The translations under genes and the position numbers were made by a program. From contig JAOZLN010000022.1 of NCBI GenBank assembly GCA_029934845.1, positions 1-15,626 of the forward strand: DNA of 15,626 nucleotides, given 5' to 3'. The first letter of the stretch is position 1, and the number at the start of each line of letters is the position of its first letter. The notes beneath the pieces are model-generated. The model saw only the letters and a program-made list of their open reading frames with translations. It ran no database searches and had not been told where the DNA came from. This document shows positions 1-5,964 of the stretch, piece by piece. The DNA comes from Candidatus Sabulitectum sp. (lineage in GTDB: Bacteria; Fermentibacterota; Fermentibacteria; Fermentibacterales; JCC-6).

Positions 1-863
1 CCTCTGCTTACATCAGCCAGTAGCTTACTCTTTATCGCCCTTCCCGGAAGGCCTACAGGACTATTGATCAAAATCAAATCCTCTTCAGTACAGTCTACAT
101 AAGCCTGCTTGAAGTCTGAATTCACATCGCATTCGTTTGTTGCAACAAACCTTGTCCCCATTTTTACACCTTGTGCGCCCAATTCCATGAATTTATGTAT
201 GTCTCCTCCACTGTAGATCCCTCCTGCCGCGATTACTGGAATAGATCTACCATACTTCTGCTCATATGGTACAATTGCTCTTATCACTTCAGGCAGCAAA
301 ACTTCGAGGCTGAAATCGGGATTAGTAATGTCTTCCATTCTGAATCCCAGATGCCCACCTGCTCTGGGTCCTTCAAGCACTATGGCGTCTGGAATAATGG
401 AATAGTGCCTGTCCCAGAACTTGCAAATCGCCAATGCTGCTCGAGAAGAGGATATTTTGGGTACTAAATTTGTAAAGCAATTTCTTGCCCGGTCTACAGA
501 AATTATTTCCGGTATTCTTAGAGGCAGCCCGGCTCCGACAAATACTACCGCCACTTTCTCCTCAATTGCAACTTTCAGGTGTTCGCTAAAATCGGATATG
601 GCCATCATAATATTCAAGCCGAATATTCCATTTGTCAGCCCTTTGGTTTCTCTTATTACCTCTCTTAGAATAGCAGAATCGCTCTCATTTGAATCAGGCT
701 TTATCCGCCCGATTGCTGCAGTTGAGATAACTCCAATTCCACCCTCATCAGCTACTGCTGAGGCCAGCTGTGAAAGAGAAACCCCAACTCCCATTCCTCC
801 TTGAACGATTGGTAATTTGGCTTTTAGTGATCCGATCTCCAACTGAGGCATTGTTGATTCCAT
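1..863 (-). CDS. Nitronate monooxygenase / 2-nitropropane dioxygenase-family FMN protein (3' end cut by window edge)
   Basis: Reading the minus strand from ATG at 863-861 gives an open frame of 287 codons running off the left edge with no stop. The N-terminus contains PIVQGGMGVGVS, the typical opening of the NPD/FabK TIM barrel. GPRAGGHLG (residues 165-173) matches the family's xxGGHxG signature, with His171 at the position of the catalytic base of nitronate monooxygenases. IAAGGI (211-216) and MGTRF (235-239) are the phosphate/FMN-binding strands. Family members oxidise alkyl nitronates with FMN; close relatives act as enoyl-ACP reductase (FabK) or uncharacterised oxidoreductases, so the substrate is not certain. 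A GGAGA ribosome site lies 7 nt before the start. It is divergent from a TetR regulator and is probably its target. Only the C-terminal part is missing. Confidence 0.85.
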   Translation of the reverse strand, partial: MESTMPQLEIGSLKAKLPIVQGGMGVGVSLSQLASAVADEGGIGVISTAAIGRIKPDSNESDSAILREVIRETKGLTNGIFGLNIMMAISDFSEHLKVAIEEKVAVVFVGAGLPLRIPEIISVDRARNCFTNLVPKISSSRAALAICKFWDRHYSIIPDAIVLEGPRAGGHLGFRMEDITNPDFSLEVLLPEVIRAIVPYEQKYGRSIPVIAAGGIYSGGDIHKFMELGAQGVKMGTRFVATNECDVNSDFKQAYVDCTEEDLILINSPVGLPGRAIKSKLLADVSR

Positions 864-1028
864 AAATTTTTCTCCAAAAGGGTTAGTGAACCTGCCATGT
901 TAACGGTGGTAACATAGGGTGTCATGTGGACACCGTCAACATAGTAGCGCGCTGTCCATCAATATCATGTTGACATGGTTCACATACCAGGCAATGTTTT
1001 AGGACTCTAAGAAACTGGGAGTTTCCAA
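864..1028. promoter_or_regulatory. Divergent promoter/operator region between the flavoprotein gene and tetR
   Basis: Both directions have a sigma70-like promoter with 17 bp spacing. On the minus strand TTGACG (939-934) is followed by TATGTT (916-911). On the plus strand TTGACA (970-975) is followed by AATGTT (993-998). Inverted repeats overlie these elements. ATGTTAACGGTG (897-908) pairs with CACCGTCAACAT (931-942), with 11 of 12 bases complementary. Inside it are ATGTTA/TAACAT (897-915) and GGTGTC/GACACC (918-934), the latter filling the minus-strand promoter spacer. CATGT/ACATG (966-977) covers the plus-strand -35. GTGAACC (886-892) recurs inverted as GGTTCAC (978-984). Repeats at both promoters fit binding by the adjacent TetR protein with autorepression; the binding itself is inferred. 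Confidence 0.7.
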
Positions 1029-1658
1029 ATGCACAATAAGTCTTATCATCATGGCAATCTGCGAGAAGAGCTGATCATTGAAGCAACGAGAGTTTTGTGC
1101 GATCACGATATAGATTCCATTACTCTGCGAAAACTAGGCAAGTCTCTAGGTGTTTCAAAGGCAGCTCCATACAGACACTTCGTGAATAAAGCAGCTCTAC
1201 TGGCTGCTGTAGCCGCAGAAGGATTCAGAAAAATGAAGGATTCATTCGAAGAAACTTCAGGCGGAGATAACCCTCAAATCGCTCTGAGCGTAATTATGGA
1301 ACGCTACATTTCATTCGCTACTGGAAATCCTAAACTCTACAGACTAATGTTTAGTAGAAAATTATTCAATTCACCCGTATCTGAAGAACTACTTGAAGCA
1401 GCCACTGGTGCCTATTCCGGAATAAAAGAGATTCTAAGCGGAATGAACTCATCGGAAGAAACAGCTGTGAGCGTAAATACTGCCTGGGCTCTTGTTCATG
1501 GTATTTCATTATTAATCAATGACAATCTTCTTACAGTGGATAATCAGGGAAACACTGCGCACGCTCTTTCTGTTGATGGTGAAAGTCCAACAGATCTCCA
1601 GATTTCAGATCAGATTACATCAGCCATAGATGTTTTTATAAAGGGGTTTTCATCGTAG
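1029..1658 (+). CDS. TetR/AcrR-family transcriptional regulator with C-terminal WHG-type domain
   Basis: This 209-residue protein is of usual TetR length. The N-terminus YHHGNLREEL (6-15) is characteristic of the subgroup with the WHG ligand-binding domain (TetR_C_33). The helix-turn-helix spans about residues 30-52, ending in SKAAPYRHF (43-51), the recognition helix and its following tyrosine. A NKAALLAAV segment follows, as in relatives. The C-terminal domain carries AWALVHG (152-158), the motif after which the domain is named. The start at 1029 has GGGAG at 1017-1021 upstream. TetR proteins bind palindromic operators as dimers and are released by small ligands. Placement divergent from the flavoprotein gene, with palindromes on both promoters, suggests it represses that gene and itself. 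The ligand cannot be read from the sequence. The stop codon lies inside the stem of the following hairpin. Confidence 0.92.
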   Translation: MHNKSYHHGNLREELIIEATRVLCDHDIDSITLRKLGKSLGVSKAAPYRHFVNKAALLAAVAAEGFRKMKDSFEETSGGDNPQIALSVIMERYISFATGNPKLYRLMFSRKLFNSPVSEELLEAATGAYSGIKEILSGMNSSEETAVSVNTAWALVHGISLLINDNLLTVDNQGNTAHALSVDGESPTDLQISDQITSAIDVFIKGFSS

Positions 1659-1689
1659 GAGGCCTGGCAGTGCGCCCGGCCTCCTACGA
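1653..1689. terminator. Strong convergent stem-loop, likely bidirectional terminator without a U-tract
   Basis: A perfect 12-bp inverted repeat, TCGTAGGAGGCC (1653-1664) and GGCCTCCTACGA (1678-1689), has a 13-nt loop. It lies 20 nt after the stop of the minus-strand peptidase and includes the stop codon of tetR in its left arm. Neither side has a run of T, so it is not a textbook intrinsic terminator. It may instead protect 3' ends or act with other factors. Confidence 0.65.
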
Positions 1690-1709
1690 AATAACAACTT
1701 GTATCCAGT

Positions 1710-3740
1710 TTACTCTATTCTTGTAGTTGCGCCCTCAACAGGGGCAAAGAGCTCGCACTCAACACCGGGAACGTTCAGGAAGAGGAATTCCTCTACCCTG
1801 CCGGCAAAGTCAAGACGGTTCTCTTCGTGGGCGAAGCCGTGACCCTCTTCCCCGTAAACCACATAGAGAACTTCTGTACCGATAGCTCTAAGGGCAGCCA
1901 CCATCTGATCACTCTCTTCAATAACCACTCTGGGGTCATTCTCACCCTGAACGATGAACATTGGCATTGTCATGTTCTCTGCAAAATTCACAGGTGAAAC
2001 TTCTTCCAGCATAGCCCTGTCTGCTTCATCCTCCGGGTCACCCACTCTGATATCCATCATGGCTTTAAGAGGCTTCCAGTAAGGTGGTACTGTCTCCATG
2101 AATGTGTTCAGATTGGAAGGTCCGAAAAAGTCTACTGCTGCACAGTACAGTTCCGGGGTAAAAGCAGCACCTGCAAGGGTAGCATAGCCTCCATAGGATC
2201 CGCCAAGAATCACTACCCGCTCCGGGTCAGCAACACCATTCTCTATAGCCCAGTTCACGCCATCAGTAATGTCATCCTGCATGGTTCTTCCCCACTGCTG
2301 ATTACCGGCATTAAGGAATTCTTTCCCAAAACCGGTGGAGCCACGGAAGTTAACCTGAAGAACTGCAAAACCCCTGTTTGCAAAAAGCTGACAGAATGGC
2401 TCATATCCGTAACCATCACGTGCCCACGGACCACCGTGTACATACATAATTGTGGGGAAAGGACCTTCACCATAGAATTCGGGATCAGGAAGAGTAAGAT
2501 AACTGGGAAGGATAAAACCGTCTCTTGATGTTATCTCCACAGGTTCAACTTCAGCAAGATTGTAGTCCGCAAGTGCGGGAATCGCTGTGAATATTTCCAT
2601 CATGGTCTGATCTGCCCGGTCATATAGGAAATAGACCGCAGGATTATCCACAGTATAGTAAACCACTATCCAGGTGCTGTCAGCATTGTCTCTGGACGCT
2701 GTTCCGAAATCACCTTCATGGAATTCGGTCAGAAAATCCATATCGGGAACTATTGATTCATCAAGTATCTCGCGTCTGCGCCTAAGATAATTGAAGGAGA
2801 CAGATCTGGGCTCTCCTGTGTGGGGATCAAACCCGATACTGCCAACATCCGCCAAAGAGTCCGACGTGATATATGTCTGCTCGCCAGTGGCCAGGTCCAT
2901 GTAGTAAAAGGCCGAAAGATCAGACTCAAGGTTGGAAGTAAGATAGATTCCAGCGCCATCGTTTGTGAATCTTCTGGGGCCCCATTCATCATTAGAGGAG
3001 AAGCTCTGAAGAATCTCCCACTCTGAATCCTCATCCCAGCGATGGTAAACTGAGATAAAACCGGTATCTGAATTGATGGCATAGTACATTCTGATGTTCA
3101 TGTCCTCGTCAGGCATGAATCCAAGCACCATGTCACCATTCTCATCTGTACCCGGATTATCGGCGATCATTGTAAGCTCGCCTGTTTCCAGATCGCATGT
3201 GTAAACATCGAAGAACATGGGGTTCTGCTCATTGGTTTCAATAAGAACCGTGTTGGGCTGATTCTTGTCTGTTGCACTGACATAGGCCTTAACACCTTCA
3301 AAAGGTGTAAGATCTACGACTTCTCCAGTAGCTACATCAAGACGGTACACATGGGTATCTTCCTCGCCTGCTTCATCCTGCATATACAGAATGTGAATAC
3401 CATTCTCTGCCCAGAAGTAATTGGTAACTCCTCTGTTGGTATCAAAAGTAAGCTGTCTGGGCTCAGAAAGATCGCGGTTCATGACCCACAGGTTAAGCAC
3501 GGCATCAGCAGGTGCGATGTAGGCGATCATGCTTCCATCCGGAGAAAGCTGCGGCCCCATCTTCTCCGGGTTCCCAAAGAGTACTTCCCTTGGAATAAGT
3601 CTTTCAGCATTATCTGAGCTGACATGCTCCGGCTCCACGAATGGGATCTCAATGTTCTCATCTGTAACTGGAACTTCTCCTTCACCACATGCAAGAAGCA
3701 TCAGCATCAGTGCTGGAGTAAGGAACAGAAGTTTTTTCAT
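1710..3740 (-). CDS. Secreted lipoprotein prolyl oligopeptidase-family serine peptidase (S9)
   Basis: This 676-residue protein begins with a lipoprotein signal peptide: KK, a hydrophobic stretch and lipobox LLAC with Cys18. Residue 19 is Gly. Residues about 50-400 are a WD40/PD40-type beta-propeller with repeats such as QLSPDGSMIAY. The C-terminal alpha/beta-hydrolase domain carries HGGPW (His435 onward, oxyanion region), the nucleophile elbow GGSYGGY with Ser515, Asp602 in GENDPR and His634 in GHGF. All three catalytic residues are therefore present. S9 enzymes of this layout (acylaminoacyl-peptidase or dipeptidyl-peptidase-like) cleave short peptides admitted through the propeller. Lipidation suggests a periplasmic or outer-membrane location and a role in peptide scavenging; this is inference. 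AAGGAG precedes the ATG. It is not in an operon with either neighbour. Confidence 0.93.
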   Translation of the reverse strand: MKKLLFLTPALMLMLLACGEGEVPVTDENIEIPFVEPEHVSSDNAERLIPREVLFGNPEKMGPQLSPDGSMIAYIAPADAVLNLWVMNRDLSEPRQLTFDTNRGVTNYFWAENGIHILYMQDEAGEEDTHVYRLDVATGEVVDLTPFEGVKAYVSATDKNQPNTVLIETNEQNPMFFDVYTCDLETGELTMIADNPGTDENGDMVLGFMPDEDMNIRMYYAINSDTGFISVYHRWDEDSEWEILQSFSSNDEWGPRRFTNDGAGIYLTSNLESDLSAFYYMDLATGEQTYITSDSLADVGSIGFDPHTGEPRSVSFNYLRRRREILDESIVPDMDFLTEFHEGDFGTASRDNADSTWIVVYYTVDNPAVYFLYDRADQTMMEIFTAIPALADYNLAEVEPVEITSRDGFILPSYLTLPDPEFYGEGPFPTIMYVHGGPWARDGYGYEPFCQLFANRGFAVLQVNFRGSTGFGKEFLNAGNQQWGRTMQDDITDGVNWAIENGVADPERVVILGGSYGGYATLAGAAFTPELYCAAVDFFGPSNLNTFMETVPPYWKPLKAMMDIRVGDPEDEADRAMLEEVSPVNFAENMTMPMFIVQGENDPRVVIEESDQMVAALRAIGTEVLYVVYGEEGHGFAHEENRLDFAGRVEEFLFLNVPGVECELFAPVEGATTRIE

Positions 3741-3889
3741 TTTTTCTCCTTATTTAAGTAAGTGCGCGGATGTTGCATTGGGTAAGTATAGTATGGGGTG
3801 CAACCCCTCCCACAAACCGGTGTCATTTGCATTAAGTTGCAATTCTGCCATATTTACCGTTGAAGTGCTTCAGAGAGGAATTGTTATTC
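3741..3889. promoter_or_regulatory. Divergent intergenic region: peptidase gene / two-gene cassette
   Basis: On the minus strand, TATACT (3790-3785) is a good -10 candidate for the peptidase, but no convincing -35 lies upstream of it. On the plus strand TTGCAT (3827-3832) and TATTTA (3851-3856), 18 bp apart, are a weak promoter candidate for the cassette. The element TTGCA/TGCAA occurs four times, at 3773-3777, 3799-3803 (inverted), 3827-3831 and 3838-3842 (inverted). A small perfect hairpin GGGGT-GCA-ACCCC lies at 3795-3807. These could be operator half-sites; promoter calls are tentative. Confidence 0.35.
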
Positions 3890-4087
3890 ATGGATCGAAA
3901 TCTCAAAGTTGAGATATTTCACTCTTTTAAAGAGGAAAATGAAGCTGAGAATAAGCGTCGATCTCAAATGACCACAGAAGACCGACTGCGTGAATTTGCA
4001 ATTCTACAGGAACGTAGGTGGGGGCCGGACTGGGCAACAAAACCCATTGAAAAGGTCGTCTCATACGAAGAATCAACTGGTAACTAG
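3890..4087 (+). CDS. Small charged protein upstream of nucleotidyltransferase (putative antitoxin-type partner)
   Basis: This is a 65-residue protein starting at ATG 3890, with AGAGGA about 10 nt upstream. An in-frame TTG at 3860 would add ten residues but has no ribosome site, so ATG is preferred. The protein is highly charged and probably helical: EIFHSFKEENEAENKRR followed by MTTEDRLREFAILQERRWG, with a Trp-rich WGPDWATKP stretch. No signal peptide, membrane segment or catalytic motif is visible. The stop codon is 3 nt before the start of the next gene, so the two are surely co-transcribed and probably translationally coupled. I do not recognise a named family with certainty. Size, charge and position fit the antitoxin or accessory subunit of a nucleotidyltransferase pair; this is inference. 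Confidence 0.7.
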   Translation: MDRNLKVEIFHSFKEENEAENKRRSQMTTEDRLREFAILQERRWGPDWATKPIEKVVSYEESTGN

Positions 4088-4090
4088 CAA

Positions 4091-4546
4091 ATGTTTTTCT
4101 CCACTGATATGAAAGATCTCATTTCATTGTTCCACAAGCATGAGGTTGTCTATGCTCTTGTAGGTGGTTTCGCTGTAAACTACTATGGCTACTCCAGAAT
4201 GACTCAGGATATTGATTTTCTGCTCTATCCTTCAAAACAGAACGCAACAAGAATAATGAGTGCATTACAGGAGTTCGGTTTTGGTAATGCCGGAATACCT
4301 CAGAGACTATTTGAAAAAGAAGGGGCTGCCATACATCTTGGGGTCGAACCGAACAGGATCGACCTGTTAACAAACCTTGTAGGCGTCAGCAATGAGACTA
4401 TCTTCTTAAACAGGAAAGAGATCACTCTGGATGGAATACAGGTGAACATCATCCACCGTTCAGACCTTATCAAGATCAAAAAATCATCGGAACGTCTTCG
4501 AGATAATGCAGATGCAGAAGAGCTGGAAAAGCTTACAGACAATTAG
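4091..4546 (+). CDS. Nucleotidyltransferase-fold protein (DUF6036/AbiEii-like), putative toxin component
   Basis: This 151-residue protein shows the minimal nucleotidyltransferase core: LVGGFAVNYYGYSRMTQDIDFLL (residues 23-45 in sequence, key residues Gly25, Gly26, Arg36, Thr38, Asp40 and Asp42), with a third acidic candidate at Asp91 in RIDLL. The C-terminal KIKKSSERLRDNADAEEL matches the Lys/Arg-Asp-x-x-Asp-x-x-x-Leu ending common in this family. Such proteins transfer nucleotides to RNA, protein or small molecules, and several (AbiEii, MenT) are toxins in toxin-antitoxin or phage-defence pairs. The start at 4091 has no clear ribosome site, consistent with coupling to the upstream gene ending at 4087; ATG 4109 is an alternative. 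It converges on the gene ending at 4567. The nucleotidyltransferase call is fairly firm, the toxin role tentative. Confidence 0.75.
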   Translation: MFFSTDMKDLISLFHKHEVVYALVGGFAVNYYGYSRMTQDIDFLLYPSKQNATRIMSALQEFGFGNAGIPQRLFEKEGAAIHLGVEPNRIDLLTNLVGVSNETIFLNRKEITLDGIQVNIIHRSDLIKIKKSSERLRDNADAEELEKLTDN

Positions 4547-4566
4547 TTCAGCAGACCCACTGCATG

Positions 4567-4941
4567 TTACAATAAGTGCCTTAACCCCTGTTGCTTTTCA
4601 GGCAGGAATGTTAGAATGGCGCCGCCAAGCCCCAGAATGATCGCCAGACCGGACATCAAGCCACCGACAGATACACCGGAAAACAGACCAGACAGTCTTT
4701 CAAGTGAAAACACGGATACATAGTCGACATTCTCAAGGTCTTGCCCATGAAGCCACTGTGCCATGAAGAAGCCAAGCACAACTGCTGCTGCCACCACATA
4801 AACCACAGAAATCCACGGGAACAGTGGGCGGCGGGGCATACATCTAACACTGAAGCCTCTCGGTTCTGATCCGCGGCTGACGCTGGAAGTCAGCATCTCA
4901 TCGATCTTTTCTTCCAGTCTGTCGTTACCCCAGGAGTTCAT
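4567..4941 (-). CDS. Small two-helix membrane protein, putative anti-sigma factor
   Basis: This 124-residue protein has a soluble, partly charged N-terminus (1-40, including LEEKIDEML), a strong membrane helix at about 42-64, a short loop, and a second helix at about 92-113 ending in a Lys/Gln-rich tail. GGAGAGAG precedes its ATG, and its first 17 bases overlap the end of the ECF sigma gene, so it is co-translated with the sigma factor. Small membrane proteins in this position are often anti-sigma factors that hold the sigma factor at the membrane. No zinc-binding His/Cys motif of the ZAS type is visible, so this would be a different or minimal type. I do not recognise a named family. Confidence 0.65.
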   Translation of the reverse strand: MNSWGNDRLEEKIDEMLTSSVSRGSEPRGFSVRCMPRRPLFPWISVVYVVAAAVVLGFFMAQWLHGQDLENVDYVSVFSLERLSGLFSGVSVGGLMSGLAIILGLGGAILTFLPEKQQGLRHLL

Positions 4942-5473
4942 TTTCTCTCTCCTTCAATATTTCTTTCAATTTCGTCCTCGCTCTTAGAAGATACACTCTA
5001 ACAGTCCCGGCGGGTATCTCCATAACCTGGGCTACTTCAACAGAGGAAAGCTCCTGAAAATAGCTTAGAGTGATCAGTTGCCTGTCGCGAAGGGAAAGCT
5101 GAGCTACGGCCTCTTCAAGTATCACTCTTGAGGGATCGTATGAAGCTGGCAGAGTTGGATTCAAGTTCACCAGCACCGCCTCTTCCTCTCCCACTTCCAT
5201 TTTTCTGTTCCTCTTTTCAACAGCATTCAGACAGGTTCTTCTGGCAATGGTGGCAAGCCACCCGGAAAATGCCGCAGGTTCCTGCAGTTTTTTCAGTTTC
5301 ATCCAGCCCTTTACAAAGGTATCCTGACAGAGGTCTTCCGCCATGTGATGGTCACCTGTCATGCGAAGGGCCATGGTATAAACAAAGCCGGTGTAGTTCT
5401 TCACAAGAATACCGTAGGAATCCCTGTTGCCCTTCATGGCAGCCTGCACCAGCTTCGTTGTTGCTTCACTCAC
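4925..5473 (-). CDS. ECF-type RNA polymerase sigma factor
   Basis: This 182-residue protein is the usual size for an ECF sigma-70 factor. Region 2 spans about residues 18-90, with MAEDLCQDTFVKGW (44-57), the -10 recognition/core-binding signature, and GWLATIARRTCLN (71-83). Region 4 spans about 122-175, with LSLRDRQLITLSYFQELS and the recognition helix around IPAGTVRVYLLRAR. There is no region 3. It starts with GTG at 5473-5471, which overlaps the TGA stop of the upstream gene (5472-5470), so translation is probably coupled; AAGGA lies about 13 nt upstream. It forms a three-gene operon with a DUF6249-like protein before it and a two-helix membrane protein after it. Target genes are unknown. 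Confidence 0.93.
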   Translation of the reverse strand: MSEATTKLVQAAMKGNRDSYGILVKNYTGFVYTMALRMTGDHHMAEDLCQDTFVKGWMKLKKLQEPAAFSGWLATIARRTCLNAVEKRNRKMEVGEEEAVLVNLNPTLPASYDPSRVILEEAVAQLSLRDRQLITLSYFQELSSVEVAQVMEIPAGTVRVYLLRARTKLKEILKERENELLG

Positions 5474-5868
5474 GTCTGCTCTGGGTCCTTCTTTAGGATG
5501 AAAAAGGCAATGATAAACTTGGCAATAGCAAGCATTGTAAGTATTGCACCTGTGGCCAGCATTCCCTCAATTTCAGTTCCGCCAATAATGAATCTGAGGA
5601 TGAAGAAGCCGATTCCAAGGGACAGAAGTATTGTAGCGTGAATAAGGTTCCTCTGCCTGGGAGGAGTTCTCCTCTTGTTGTCCTCTTCACCAATAGAGGC
5701 AACAAGCTGCTCAATTACTTCCGGATTGGCATTACTCTCAATTGCTCTCTCTATCACATTGTACCTGGCTATCTTGCGTTTGTGCCAGGTGTACAAAGCA
5801 ATCACGATCACTACAGCGGGAATTCCTATAGAGCTGGTTATGGCAACAATGGGTATCAGTGCATCCAT
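5470..5868 (-). CDS. DUF6249-like membrane protein, first gene of ECF sigma operon
   Basis: This 132-residue protein has three predicted membrane helices: about 4-27 (IPIVAI...VIVIALYTW), 76-95 and 103-125. Between the first two is a cytoplasmic charged segment containing RAIESNANPEVIEQL (41-55). This layout resembles DUF6249 proteins, which are often encoded beside ECF sigma factors; function is not known. AAAGGA precedes the ATG by about 7 nt. The stop overlaps the GTG start of the sigma gene by four bases. Upstream, on the minus strand, TGTAACA (5929-5923) and GTC (5905-5903), about 17 bp apart, have a loose likeness to an ECF-type promoter and could indicate autoregulation; that is weak evidence. 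The protein may sense membrane state for the sigma factor, but this is only inferred from position. Confidence 0.75.
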   Translation of the reverse strand: MDALIPIVAITSSIGIPAVVIVIALYTWHKRKIARYNVIERAIESNANPEVIEQLVASIGEEDNKRRTPPRQRNLIHATILLSLGIGFFILRFIIGGTEIEGMLATGAILTMLAIAKFIIAFFILKKDPEQT

Positions 5869-5964
5869 TTTTCTATCCTTTCTGTTTGGTTTCTAACAGC
5901 AGGACAAATCAGGGGCAATAAGTGTTACACTCTCAGATAGACCATGCAATCGCAATGAATATGA

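Noticed and set aside
171..804. Two plus-strand open frames of 98 and 127 codons (171-467 and 421-804)
   Set aside because: They are antisense to the minus-strand flavoprotein frame, which has clear NPD-family motifs, and neither resembles a protein family.
3860..3889. TTG start at 3860 extending the small cassette protein by ten residues
   Set aside because: No ribosome site precedes TTG 3860, while ATG 3890 has AGAGGA at a usable distance.
4119..4542. Minus-strand frames of 84 and 80 codons opposite the nucleotidyltransferase
   Set aside because: Shadows of the plus-strand gene, low-complexity composition, no motifs or ribosome sites.
5881..5964. Transcription terminator after the hybrid kinase gene
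   Set aside because: No inverted repeat of useful length was found between the kinase stop and the next gene.
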